DNA of 64,000 nt, from positions 124,001 through 188,000 of the forward strand of contig WHUX01000039.1 of the NCBI GenBank assembly GCA_015179025.1, in the 5' to 3' direction. The stretch is from Terfezia claveryi (taxonomy: Eukaryota; Ascomycota; Pezizomycetes; Pezizales; Pezizaceae). Both the position numbers and the translations under genes were made by a program. This document shows positions 44,650-56,318 of this stretch, piece by piece (positions within the stretch are counted from its first letter, which is position 1; the number at the start of each line of letters is the position of its first letter). Below the pieces are notes generated by a model. It worked only from the letters and a program-made list of their open reading frames with translations. It did not search any database and was not told where the DNA came from.

Positions 44650-46630
44650 CTCGGAAAACTACCTGGATATGGGTGATTGCTGTCATGCTCGGGCTGAGCC
44701 CTCAGCCACAGGAAGAACTCCTCAAATCTCTCAACGCAATCTAGGAGAAGTGCACCACGGGACTTGCAATACTGGAGGCCTTCTCGCGGTTTTAGACCAT
44801 TCCTCTCTCCACGACCTCTTTATGCAGCCAGACATCCCGGATGAGGCGCTCTGCATTTACCTACTGTCCACCGGCAGTAACCCATTCCGAGGTTGAGATA
44901 GTTCAGGCGTTCCTGATGCTCGCTGCTGTATTTTATAAGTGTAGGACGCACCTCGGTTCCGCGGATTACTGGACTAGCTGGGGTGCCAAACATACAGATA
45001 GGATTCAAGCGTTTCTTCACATGCCACCGCATGGTCCTAGTCTGGATAGCTGATCAAACGCGGCCATGGCAAGCCCATACTTCACAGCAATGGGGTCTTT
45101 GCAGATTCAGGCTGAAATGGTAGTAATACTACCAATCCTATCTTTTGTTCCTCAACCAACGCCAGGATCTTTTTCAGGGCTGCTTTTGAAGGTAGAGATC
45201 CAATATCCACCACCAAAGGCCTATTCAGGTAACAGTCGAGCATGCCTTTTCTAGCCACTCTTCCGCATCTCCACCCTATACGAACCGTCAGATGCAAACT
45301 CGGTATATAAAGGCTGGTGGGCAGCCAAGAAAGGTGGGATCCTAGATGAAGGACTGGCGGGTATGCTATACAGTGGCACCGGAAGGGCACAGCGGGCACA
45401 CAGCATCCCCTTTCGTCTCGGAAGACAGGAAGAGCAACCCTCTTCATAAGGGCCACGAGTACTTGGGAGAGGAGTCCACAGTCTCGGAATCGGAACGACA
45501 AGCCATTGTACTAAGCTCCGAGCATACCGGTAGAAGGACAATATCATGTTAGCCATCTTGTCCGATTCCACCGCAGCTATCTCCAGTGCTATCAACATCT
45601 CCAGCGGACACCCGGCAAGGAGTGGGTTTGAGATTGAGATGGCGGAACTACTCGCAGAGCGGCACCTGAAGTAAATGAGACCTTCATCACATGGGTCCGC
45701 TCTCACATCGGCATTAAAGGGAACGAGGAAACCGGCAAGCTAGCAGCCTTCGCCTTCGCCCTGGGCAAGTATCCCTGGCTCCCTCAACGGTGAGAAGGGG
45801 CACCAGGCAAGCTACCCCCAACTTGAGAGAAGGGGGCATCAGGCAAGCCTCGGCGGCACTCAGAAGTGACGAATCACGCATATCCAAAGGTTTCGGCGTC
45901 CGGAGACCAGAATGGAACCGAGAAGCCCTTATGCTATACATGGCTACGAACTGACAGAGGACCAAAGAAGTACTCGCTCCACAAGATCGAGGAATCCGGC
46001 ATAAATGCATGCCGGAGTGGCCATCATATACAAGATGGTCGACACATCACCTTTGACTGCCCAGACTCCAACAAGCAAAGAGTGGCCATTGGCAGGATCA
46101 AAGACTGGGAGGACTTCGATCGTCCTGTATGGATCAAAGAAGAGGATGGGGACGAATGGGACGCGTTAGAGGCCTTCTTCGGTTTCCTTTACAGAGAGCT
46201 AGGAAGAAGAAGGTGAGCCTTAATGGAAGATACACAGCAGAGGTTTGGAGGATTGGGCTTCAGCCTGGAAGTCCTGCTTCACTTGATTTTATTTATTTCG
46301 AGTCTTGTTGTTATATTGTATTACGCTGTGGTATTGGTTGGGATGGGCTTCAGTCAGGCCTCTCGGGGTCATCAGGCAGTAGCCAGGTAATGACAGTACG
46401 GGGGTTCCGTTTCCCTTGAGTTTATCTGCTACATTTCTTTCGCTTTCTAAGTTTATTTCCCGCGTTGCGTTGCCTATTGGCCCTTGATTTATGTCGTCAG
46501 AACGTATATTTACTTGCGCCTTCTGGCTCTTGAGTTACTTTACCGAGGTATATAGGCGCCGGACCTGGCAGATTAACTTGCCTTGTCCGGGCTTCCGGGC
46601 GGCTCATCGCATCAAAGCGGAGGTGATCGG
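44650..46630 (+). mobile_element. Decayed LINE with RNase H, zinc tail and 3' UTR
   Basis: The 5' part (to about 45250) is unclear. From about 45300 broken frames give YSGTGRAQRAHS-like RNase H text. Then come MLAILSDSTAAISSAINISS (about 45545-45605), EIEMAELLAERHLK, WVRSHIGIKGNEETGKLAAF and, in the open frame 45866-46216, YTWLRTDRGPKKYSLHKI, a degenerate knuckle with CRSGHHIQDGRHITFDC, and EEDGDEWDALEAFFGFLYREL. The 3' UTR at 46320-46620 has 'cagtcaggcctctcggggtcat' and GGCAGATTAACTTGCC. Non-functional. Confidence 0.7.
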
Positions 46631-47319
46631 TTCCTGGGGATCTTAAGAAGCGCATATAAAGCGGCAATACTGGTAATACCCTGAGAGGCGAGCTCCCATT
46701 CTGCAGCAAGCATACCTTGCAAGAATGCCGTGCACGCATGGCGAGCTCACCCATTCCTGAAGCATCTTGGGTGAGACATGCCATTCACTTCTTGTGCGAG
46801 GCACTCACACTTGCATATTGAACAAGAGTCCAGGTGGACAGGTCATGTGTCTAGTTCAGGGTAATGAGCTCATCCGAGAGAATTATAAAGATACCGTGAA
46901 CCTCATTTTCTAATCTCGCAGGTGGCCGGGCCATTCCGTATTCTCCCGACAGCCAGGGGTGGGTGGTCTCCTTGGGGGGCCGGGCCTTCCGCGAGTTTAA
47001 TTTTGTCGTGGAGGGCCCGGAACATTTGCAAGAAGCAGTGTAATGTACAAAGCCAGAACGAAAGTAACCAAAGGACGCCCAAAGCTAGTATTGATAATGC
47101 ACGCACATTTGGGTGGAACTAACTTAGGGACGTGGGGATCCCAGGAATGCAGTGTAGAGTTTGGTAACCTCGGAGGATGTGTTTGTCTAGCCTTTGGTAA
47201 AAAAAAGCAAGAATATCACAAATAGGTAGGTAAGGCAATAGAAAAGGCTAAATCTCCCATACCAATGGAACTCAAATAATGGCGATTCTTGATAGTCGTA
47301 TCTCAATAAGTCACTACTT
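46631..47319. other. Intergenic, no gene supported
   Basis: Short frames without recognisable domains on both strands. No repeat shared with other parts of the window was noticed. Confidence 0.4.
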
Positions 47320-50300
47320 GGAGACATCTACATAAGCATGCAGTCCCACGCTCACCACCACTTCCGTCCCTTCGACCGTAAACTGACCTGCCTACCTCTC
47401 CCCACTCCGCACTCCCGACTCCCCACCCTCCCTTCCTCCTCGTCAAACGCCAAACGTAATCAACATCGTGGCTGTCCCACTCGAATCCCCCACAATCAAC
47501 ATCCCACCTCCCAAAGCCCACCCAATCTGCGCGTCCACTTTCGCCAGATCCTATACAAGCCATGCAATCCATTTACGCTAACTAACATCATTAAGTACAT
47601 CCCCATGATTGAAAGACATCCCCCATCACCGACCCCATAGCAAAATAACCATTGCAACATACACACCGTACCCTATAAAATCATGAACCTGTATCCCAAA
47701 GTTCTGATATTGAGAATTTGAATCTTTCGTGGATTTATAATTATTAGACGTGTTATTTGAAGGAAGAATCTAACTTCAAGTACTTTGTGGGGTCCTCTTG
47801 GAATCAAGTGGAAGATTCCCTTGGAAGCTCACTCTAGTTCCGTCATGTTGCGTATAACATTGATATATCAATGAACCCTAGATATCAAAGCATCATTAGT
47901 GTGTCATTCGGGCTATAGGGGGTAAAATTTGAGAGGTTGGTATTCGGTATTTGGAATTGGGTATTCTCACCACTATGGCTTATGGATTGGCAGTATCGCT
48001 CATTTGCCTTTAACAGGCATCTAACCACTCTCATTCCCGAAATAGAGGTTAAAAAGGTGGAAATCAAGGATTTATTCCAAAAACAGGAATAAATGCCAGC
48101 ATGATCGCTGGACGAGAAGAAATTGGAAATATAATGAAAGCAACAACTTCAACCCGTAGGGTATGCAGAGGAAGTGCAGTTAGCTTCCGTGGAGTAGCTG
48201 TGTACATTAGAAAGAGCTGTTGGTTCAGGGACCGTAGATGAGGAGGATGTGGTTAATGCAATATCTCTTATTTTGCAGAGGTCGCTGAAGGTTTGTAATA
48301 AAACTGACCAAGGGCCAGCACAAAGTGATGCGTGTTCCTGCGAGCCGCACGCCCTGGAGGCGAGAAACCCAAACCCTAATTCACAGGAGAGGGTAATGGG
48401 TTTATTAGTAAGTTGAGATTTGAAGGAACCCCGCTAGCAGCTTCCTTCAAAAGGAAAAGTCGAAAGGAAAGGTGCAAAGCTTGTCGAAATACTTGTAGCC
48501 TCGAGGATACCCTTCAAGGAATAGTTCAATTTATGTTGGTATTTTGGAGATTTTTTGAGATCGAATAGGAGTAATGAGCATTCAAAAAAAAAAAATTGGG
48601 ATTTGTTGTATGAACTGTTTAATAGCCGCAGTAGCTTTTTCCCAAAGTTCTTGCTTTGAATTTGAATATTTCGTGGATTTAATATTGCATCGTGTATTAC
48701 TTGAAGAAGGGACCCAACTTCTAGCGGGTTTCCAACTGGATGATTCAGGGCCTTGGAAGCTCACTCTGATTCCCATCATGTTGCATGTAATATTGAGATG
48801 TAGAAGAACCCTAGAGATTCAAGCCTCATTAGTTGGCCACTCTGGCTATAGGGGAGTCATTTTGGAAAGGGTGGTCTTGGAATACGGAATTGGGTATTCT
48901 CACCACAATGGCCCACGGTTGGCAGTAGATAATTATCGCTCATTGCCAAAAACAGGGGTTCAGTTCAGCGCGTGCCGGAAGGAGAAATAAAAAAAAGGTG
49001 GAAATCGAAGGGTTATTCTAGAAATAGGAATAAACGCCAGCATGATCGCTTGACGAGAAGAAATTGGCATTATAATGGAAGCAACAACCCAAACCCTAAC
49101 TCGCAGGGAAGGATTCTGGGTTTATGTAGAGGAAGTGAAGTTCGTTTTGGTATAGAAGCTGTATCGTTGGGAATGAGCTGTGGTTCAGGGAAGCGTTGGC
49201 AAGGAGGATGTGATAATACCTTTCATTTTGTAGAGTTTACTAAGAAGAATCCTATGTTTCTGAGGATGCTGCATAGCAGATGACGAAGGGCCCGTGTATC
49301 CATTCCCAGAATAAACTGGCGGTGAATGTTTTGCTGAGCAGTGCGCCTTGGAGGGTAGGATATGAAGCCCGCTGGGGAAACCCAAAACCTAACTCACAGG
49401 GGAGGGTAATGGGTTTATTAGTAAGTTGAGATTTGAGGGTACTCCGTTAAGAGTTTACTTCGAAAGGAAAGGTGCAAGGCTTGTCGAGCTTCGAGGACAT
49501 CCTTCGGGCATAGTCCAATTTGTGTTTGTGCATTGGAGATTTGTTGCAAGCGATGACGATAATGAATGAGATCTTAAGAGCAGCAGTAGCTGTTTCGGAA
49601 GTTGAGAATTGAAGGCACCCCGTTAGGAGCTTCCTTCGAACAGAAAGGTCCAAAAGAAAGGTGCAAAGCTTGTCGAAATACTTCTATCTTCGAGGGCATC
49701 ATTCGGGGATGTCTATTTTGTGTTGGTATTTTTGAGATTTGTTGGGAGTAATCACATTTTTGTAAAAAAGGAATTGGAGATTTTTCACCAACAATGTATA
49801 GAATCTTTAACAGCGGTAGTAGCTGTTTCCTAAAGTTCTGCCATTGAATTTGAATATTTCTTGAAGAAAGGCCCAACGTTCCAGCTGATCCTCTTGAAAT
49901 CAGCTGGATGATCTGGTCCTTCGAAGCTCACTCCAGTTCCGCATATTGCGTATAAGATGGATATATAAAAGAATCTAGATATGAAAGCCTCATTAGTGGC
50001 CACTCTGCCTATAGGGGAGTCATCTTGGACAGGGTGGTATTCATGGGACTTCTCACTACTATGGCTCACGGACTGGCTTAAGGTGCATGTGTACCGTTCC
50101 CCCGCCAATTAAATGAATTTAAAGTGTGAGCAAGTTGATTTGCTGAGTGAAACTTCCGGGAAGCCTTAGTTATTGAAATAGACACGATGGTAATAAGTTT
50201 GCCTGATTTGGGGAACGTGTTTCCATGAAAGAGAAAACTGGTAAGTTAAGTGCATTTTCAATGACATTTTTTGTTGAATCATTGCAACCTGGTTTTTTTC

Positions 50301-50450
50301 AGAGGTCACTGCCCAAATAAAGCAGTTCCATTTTTAACCCACCTCCGCAGCAATGGCTCAGTTTGGATATAGCTTAAGGATTGCGGCCTCATAGAGGTTT
50401 TAGAACTTTATCTGGCCTCTCCCAGAGTGGTTAACCTACTCTGCGTAGTA
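47320..50450 (-). repeat. Long inverted repeat block, right arm
   Basis: Reverse-complement counterpart of 30527-33405, with the same landmarks in reversed order: the GSGE/DAQIGWALG segment (about 47450-47585), three 'agtggtgagaatacc'-type units (about 47985, 48912, 50065), 'accatcgtgtctatttcaata' (about 50165) and 'ggtttcaatagg' (about 50460). Unit spacing is about 0.9-1.15 kb here and 0.8-1.1 kb in the left arm. In one frame the minus strand reads DAQIGWALGGGMLIVGD, where the left arm has DAQIGWALGDGMLILGD. The arms are diverged and differ by many indels. Confidence 0.65.
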
Positions 50451-51180
50451 ACCTTACACCTATTGAAACCGAAAGCACTGACCTCTCATAGAGGTTTCTT
50501 CATATGCTACAGGGGCTGTGTGTTGTGCGCGTCTTGACGGAAGGAGGGAGGATAAAGTTATCAAGATTCTGATCTCGCCTCATTCACAAAACCCCAAGCA
50601 AAGCGATTCTTCCATTTGGCATACACCAGAGTTGATTCGAAAGAGGTGAAAATATCTACACGTATTATTCAGCGGCTCATATACGTTTGTATCTTCTACA
50701 CATACCCTGTGTCATCTACAAATAACAGTGCACTCTAGCATCCACTGGTCCTCGTAGTAAATATATGAATATGTTCTGGTCCCAGTCCATCCGGGTATAT
50801 GGACCCGTGTGAAACTTAGGTATTCCGGAAAATTTTCTTCATTGCAACACAGCGATACTGTTCCACGCAACATACTCTTCAAACATAACATACTCTGCAC
50901 ACCGCGACTTTACCAGCATACTACAATAGCATATCTACATTCCCGCTCTTGACATAATGTCGGTTGCAGAAGATAATGGCGGTATTGATTTGGATCAGTT
51001 TCACCCCGCTTTGTTCCGCTCCATCTCGAAGTGCAGTTGAAGCATTCTCTGGTACTGCGCGTACAAAGTTTGAAGAGTATAAGAAGTAGTAAATCTCGGT
51101 TGACCTTTGAGAAGTAATTCCCTGAAATCCAATTCGAGCGTGGTGCCTAACAGGAGTACCTAGGTATCACAGAATTAAAG
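50451..51180. other. Intergenic, no gene supported
   Basis: No recognisable coding domain. The frame 50712-50900 (minus) is short and unsupported. Confidence 0.4.
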
Positions 51181-51525
51181 CTTACCTCCGAACCCAAACT
51201 TGAAGGCCCCAGCAGGTGATTTGCCAGCAAGTGATTTGCCAGCAAGTGATTTGCCAGCAAGTGATTTGCCAGCAAGTGATTTGCCAGCAGTTAAGCCGCA
51301 ATAGAAGCATTAAATGAACTTGAGCTGCGCAATGATGCACTGTATTTTACCACTGGCTAAAAATAATGATGGGAAACGAGTGATTTTGGAGCATGATGTA
51401 TTTGCGGTTATCGCACGTGATTATGGAAAGAACAAGATCTATAATACTATTAATGACAGGTATCATGGAATTTCTGCCGGTAAAGTATGAGGTTTGATTG
51501 AACAAGTGGAGCTTTGAGCTTTTGT
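51181..51525 (+). pseudogene. Relic with 15-bp tandem repeat and integrase zinc-domain-like text
   Basis: Five copies of AGCAAGTGATTTGCC (about 51210-51293) encode (PASDL)n. One base out of frame follows IEALNELELRNDALYF, then KNNDGKRVILEHDVFAVIA and RDYGKNKIYNTINDRYHGIS. The last phrase resembles the segment just before the integrase core in some retroelement and recombinase-like proteins (K.IY..I...Y.GIS...V..L...C). Stops and shifts make it a relic. The assignment rests on this short similarity only. Confidence 0.4.
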
Positions 51526-53226
51526 TATGTATAAATTAATGGACTCAGTTTTCCCTCATTTGCCTTCACAGTGGACATATATGCCATTCCGGAACGGCCC
51601 TGGCCCTGCACGGACCAGAACATATACATGGCATGGGAGAGGTAAAAATAGATAATCCGAGTCCTCTACTAAAGTGATTGCCATTCTGGCATGGTATCTC
51701 AGACGCGATGCTTACTACTAAGGACGTGTTTGACTAACTCAGAATAACATGCTCTAGCGGTACCCCCTGACTCCTCCGGCGTCAAGGTTGAGCTTCTTCA
51801 TAATCTTACAGTAATCAATGGCCTCTTAATATATCCCTCACTGTCGTGTTTGTGGTGTGGTCATGTTTGCTGGGTAGTCGGGGTTTTGTAGATGTAGCCG
51901 GTTGTATTCCCTCGCTACCCATAAATGGTAGACTTCAGAGCTCTTCGTCACTGCTTAGTGTGTTAGCTACCCTGGAAAAATCTGCTTGGGAAATTATCCT
52001 ACCTGTACCTGTCAAACCCTCCCTGCAGACTTGGGGGAGAGGAGAGATAATGCGCTGACGGCCTGTTCGCATCCTCAGCTCTGAGCTTCCCCAAGGCACG
52101 CGAGGGGCTGTTTAACTCTTTAGTAGACACCCGAACAATAAGCTGAGCCTAGAAGAGATGTTAGCTATTTAAGCATAATTGAGTTTCAGACTAAGTACTC
52201 TTACCTATCCCTGCCAAAATCGCTGCCATATCCGCTATCCATAACGCTCCAGTGGCAAATATCATGCCAGCAGGGGACATATAGACGATACAATAACCTG
52301 CCCAAATATAGTCTGGAAACTCGGGGAACGGAGATCCTTGTGAATGGTAGAGAGAAAGGACTTGGCGGGTTGAGGGGATATAACACCGCAGTATAGTATG
52401 GGGCGATTCAACTTCAGCGTATCACAGGACCATTCTCAGCACGAGGCTGTGTCATAAAATGGGGACGAAATAGATGACTGTGCATTCCTATTCGTAGGAC
52501 GAACTGTCTGAAAAAACTAACTTGAGATTGTCTGATGGTTGTGCTGGATCCCAGGGGTTAGTTTGAGCATATTCCGTTGACCTTTGGACTCTTGAGACAG
52601 GTGTTCATAGGGTCTGTCTGGCGGGCAGGAGAGTTATTCGTTCAGTGGCTTCTCCGATCAGGGTATAAATTTTGTTGGTAGTATCGTTGGAGCGTATACA
52701 TGTCAGTCTGCTGATGGGGATCTTGAGCTCCGAGGGTAATTTTATCTAATGTGGGGGCGGAATTAGAATGCTTTGTGTGAGCGTACAATATACTATCGGT
52801 GTTTGGGCAAACCTAGCACCCAGTGATCACGTTTTGTCCTAGCGGTTACACTCTCCAACACTTTGAAACTTAATGAGTTGTCATTTTCCTTGAAGGGGTC
52901 AAGGAGTTTGGGCAAGCCTACCAAATCAAAACTTTGACCAAAATGATGGGAAGAATGCATCTCTGTCCAGCTACGTTTTGCTATTCGATTCACTATTCTA
53001 CGAATTATCATTTTCTCCCAAAACTCACATTTGTGGGTAGACTGCTCACGTTTTGCCGCACGAGAACAGTTTTGCCTATTGTGTGTTTGGTGTTTGCATA
53101 ACAAACTCGAACGAATGTGTAATGCTGGACCGACATATAACCGCACCTGATGTCAGATACTCCGTACTGCTAGTTTTTTTTTTTTTTAAAAAAGTCTATA
53201 TGCCGATTCGACTTAAGGTCATGCGG
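51526..53226. other. Intergenic, no gene supported
   Basis: Frames such as 51846-52058 (plus) and 52793-53146 (minus) match nothing I recognise. A T(15)A(6) junction lies at about 53166-53186. Confidence 0.4.
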
Positions 53227-53289
53227 CAATACTGCTAGACTAATTGGCACAACACCCTCCTTTGTTGTGCCAACTAGACTCGGTACTGC
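53227..53289 (+). mobile_element. Ultrashort insertion, 45 nt, symmetric form
   Basis: Insert 53236-53280 begins TAGACTAATTGGCACAACA and ends TGTTGTGCCAACTAGACT, so both termini carry the family's fixed end as an inverted repeat around CCCTCCTT. The flanks CAATACTGC (53227-53235) and CGGTACTGC (53281-53289) agree at 7 of 9 positions, both differences being transitions. This may be the least truncated form of the family in the window. Confidence 0.65.
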
Positions 53290-53399
53290 AGGCACTTACC
53301 ATATAGATAATAGAGTGGTAGCCTGGTCCATCTGATACTGTGTCGTCGTCTATTTAAAAAAAAGAGATACTCTCTCAATAGTGAATTCCAGCCTTTTTT

Positions 53400-53800
53400 T
53401 ATTTATTTTTTTAAAATACTTATTACTCATATGTGAACCCAGTAAGGGGCAACGGGATACTTGGTTAGATTCAAGTTACATAAATACAAGTTAATCTATA
53501 TGACCAGCAGAAAGAGAGAAATGGACCCTATGGCCCCGATAAGACGTCTCATAAATGGGAAAGGCTACAAAGCCTTAGGTGAATGCTCATCTGTCAGAGC
53601 TGTATTCCATAGTGAAGAAGAATCTCCCACCCATACGGAGGTCCTTGATGTTGGTCACTTCCCCTATGTAGATGACCAACTTTTTTTTTTATACTCATTA
53701 CCCAGATGGAACCCCAGTAAGGGGGTCATGGTGAGCCACCCGGAAACCTAGGTAGATTCTGGACTTCGCTCAAGTTAATCTGCTGGGCCGGCGACTACAT
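53400..53800 (-). mobile_element. LINE 3' ends and ORF1-like fragment, two nested or adjacent copies
   Basis: The minus strand shows one 3' UTR (53681-53800: GTTAATCTGC.. 'cagcagattaacttgagc', 'ggtttccgggtggctca', tail at 53681-53692). Below it is a short ORF1-like fragment (VIYIGEVTNIKDLRMGGRF, about 53600-53670) followed by another tail region (53400-53460, 'tacttattactcatatg'). ORF1 text beside a 3' end without RT repeats the arrangement at 43.6-44.4 kb. Confidence 0.5.
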
Positions 53801-55400
53801 ACAAAGATGCGGATTAAAGAGGTAATTGTGTTGTGAGATGAAGAATAAAAGGTAGCGGATGGGAACTGGACAAACATAACTGAAGATGAGATGTAACCGA
53901 GAGAAGAAAACCTGACGGGAGAGACAATTGGGAAAAGATAACGAATTTTAATCACAGCGAATGAACCTATTAGCTAGGCATCTCTATATATAGTAGCAGA
54001 AGGTTTCCACCGAACTCCTTGCACGTACCTTTCTCCCTTGGTCTTTTGCGGGTTGACTCTTTCAGGTGGTTATGGTCGCTGCCCCCGCGTATGTGTGGGC
54101 TGGAGGGAAGTCAGTGTTGGTAGAGACACTGTTCCATGTCTCCATCTCATATACCGGTGTTTGTGTCTCGTTGTTTCGTCGTGGAAGCTATCGGTGTTTA
54201 GGTTATCGCCGAGGGTAAGCTCGATCATCCTAAGAACGCTATGGACGTAGAAGCCCCATCAATAGAGTATATCCTGACTCAGATGCTCTGTCGGGTGCAT
54301 TAGCAATCCCAATGTCTTCAGCCACGTCGGTGACGGTCTTCGCGCAACCTTCCTCCGAAGCCGCCGCTGCAGCTGTGGTACTGTATTGCGATGGGGCCGT
54401 CGCCATGCTTTTGTCGTTTTCGTAACCCTAGTCTCTTCGGTGACCTCCGCGCCACGTTCTTCTGTGGCTGCGATTCTATTTCGCGATGGGGCTATAGCCA
54501 TGCTTCTTTCAATTTCTTCCGCTTTCGCATCCGTTGAGGGACGGTGGCTTATTGTTTATCTTATCTGGGTTTCCGGGTGTCTCATCGCGGTCCCGTTGGT
54601 TTTTTTTTTAAAAAAAAAGGGGATAGTGGCTGTCGGTGCCCGGAGACTTACCTTACTTAATTGGTAAACTTCGCCAATCCAACCTCCCGGAGTTGTTCTT
54701 TCCCCTTCCCTAACCTGGCATGTCGTCTTCTGTGTGTTCGATTGGTTGTGGAGGATGTTGCTTTACAGCTCCGCCAATCTGCTGAGTAGTGTAGGAGTTA
54801 TCTGGGCTCCGAGTTTTTGTTGAGCGGGCCTGCAGAGTTGTAGCGAAACGTATGGGAGTTATCTCTTGCGTGAGTGGAAGCGTATCCGGAGGTATTTGGT
54901 GCGTTGGTAGAGCTCTGTATATGGTGTATCTGGGAAGTATTCTCGAGTTTGAGAGGTTTGAAGGCAGGAAAACTTGAGGAAGACAGTCGCTGGGAATGAA
55001 AATTGGATATTCCTAAAAGCCTTGCCGAGCCCCTTCGAGCGCTACTTATGGTGAGTCTGGTGACCCGCTGTGTATTGTGCAAATCACAGTGGTAGTTGTG
55101 ACAGAGGCCCGTTAATGCGAAGTGTTAGACTGACTAACGAAGTGTCGACCATTGAACCACACTATATATTTAGCACCAATTGAGTACTAGGTAGGGCATA
55201 AGGGGCAGTGACTACTAAACAAAATGATTACGATATTCGTACTAGCTATTGGAAAAGTGACAAATATATTGTGAGCAAAATTTTTGTTAAGGACAAAAGT
55301 AGTATTTTGTCCAAGACGATCATATTAGGCCGAACATAATCCCCTCAATAGTTGTAACATGTGCTCTCATTCTTATATGAGCATCCCATAGACCACGTAA
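53801..55400. other. Intergenic, with a short internal duplication
   Basis: 'ttgcgatggggccgtcgccatgctt' at about 54387 recurs as 'ttcgcgatggggctatagccatgctt' at about 54480. A T(10)A(8) junction lies at about 54600-54618. Frames there (54259-54501 minus, 54386-54667 plus) carry no recognisable domain. No gene supported. Confidence 0.4.
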
Positions 55401-55433
55401 ATTCCACCATGAAATGCCTTGTAAACCATTTGT

Positions 55434-56113
55434 TCAACACATTTCCAAGCTAGCGCGCACAGATCTCCTGGCGTTCGCCTTGAAGCCTGCTCGGTCATCA
55501 CGCCATTGTCTTGCAGCATCCACCTATGTTCTGCATTTAGTTTCTGTACGTCACATCTCATGAAGCAGCTTCACGTACGTTTGCAGGGGACTCATCGTTT
55601 GGGCTACTGAGCATAGATATAACAGAGATCAGAATCGACTCCGGGGTGTGAATTGGGAGCCAGCGTTCTTGGACCAGTTCATAGCCGTACCTGTGAGAAG
55701 AATTAGTTCTTATTCTAAATCGCTGTTCTGACCTAGAAAACCCACTGGTCTTCGACTGGGGGATGCAAAATGGAGATACAAACATCTCCCTTGGGATAAA
55801 CTATGAAACAAACTTGGATTAGCAAGCCTCGCTGCATTTGCTCTGGGTGGGGTATTGTACCGTTAGGATGCCAGATTGGAGTCTCGAATCTCATCTTTGG
55901 TGGCATGAGCGGATACTCCTTGGGGAAGCTGAGGCGTGCCTTGAAACATCCCCCACCATAGAAATTGCACTCGTCAGGAATCATCAGCATCACCTCCCAC
56001 TCGTAAATATTCTCGTCAATCAAACCGACGCTGATATTCGACAAGTTTGTGTCTGCTTGCATCCCCTTGAATTGGCGGTAGAGAAGAAGTGCGGAGGCAG
56101 ACAGGTAAGACAT
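55434..56113 (-). CDS. Ubiquitin-conjugating enzyme E2, Ubc7/UBE2G type (four exons)
   Basis: Minus-strand exons 56113-55861, 55800-55746, 55690-55579 and 55523-55434 give 169 residues, the usual length for UBE2G proteins. All three introns have good signals (GTACAA..CATAG, GTGGGT..CACAG, GTACGT..CATAG) and AACTAAT-like branch points. The E2 fold is complete: an N-terminal helix ([10 protein letters not shown]), [19 protein letters not shown], the PPKM segment, the HPN motif at 82-84, active-site cysteine Cys92 in [11 protein letters not shown], and the family's acidic-loop stretch [21 protein letters not shown]. Then come [14 protein letters not shown] and a basic C-terminal helix ending LEMC. 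Such enzymes accept ubiquitin from E1 and pass it to E3 partners; Ubc7 acts in ER-associated degradation, and whether this one does is not shown by sequence. The ATG at 56113 fits homologue starts. No defect is visible. Confidence 0.93.
55524..55578 (-). other. Intron 3 of the E2 gene
   Basis: GTACGTGAAG..GAACATAG on the minus strand, 55 nt, with AACTAAA 14 nt before the acceptor. Without splicing the frame would stop after NVREAAS; with it, SPAN runs into [14 protein letters not shown] as in E2 homologues. Confidence 0.88.
55691..55745 (-). other. Intron 2 of the E2 gene
   Basis: 55 nt, donor GTGGGT, acceptor TCACAG, branch-like GAACTAATT. It joins VEDQ to [10 protein letters not shown] within a glutamine codon. 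Confidence 0.88.
55801..55860 (-). other. Intron 1 of the E2 gene
   Basis: 60 nt, donor GTACAA, acceptor TTCATAG, branch-like GCTAAT. It joins WHPN to VYPKGDVC, restoring the active-site region. Confidence 0.88.
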
Positions 56114-56273
56114 TTTGTCGGAATTTCCTGTGAATTGGTTTTTCAATGTAGGTGGGGTCAGGAAGTGAGCTCTGAGGTTTCATGACCAGGATGTCCTTTA
56201 CCAGTAGTTCCAAAGAGTTATATAGACCAAAGGTACTAGTATGTACTACTTCATTAAGCCTCTTGAGGTTCAG

Positions 56274-56318
56274 CGCTCCTAGTAAGGGGGGGTTGTGCCA
56301 ACCAGACTACGCTCCTAG
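56274..56318 (-). mobile_element. Ultrashort insertion, 27 nt, perfect 9-bp target duplication
   Basis: Insert 56283-56309 starts TAAGGGGGGG and ends TGCCAACCAGACTA. The flanks are perfect CGCTCCTAG repeats at 56274-56282 and 56310-56318. It lies about 170 bp upstream of the E2 start codon, probably in its promoter or 5' UTR. Confidence 0.8.

Noticed and set aside
55558..55785. Stand-alone 75-residue protein on the minus strand
   Set aside because: It is exon 3 of the E2 gene read through neighbouring introns; splicing gives a continuous E2 fold.
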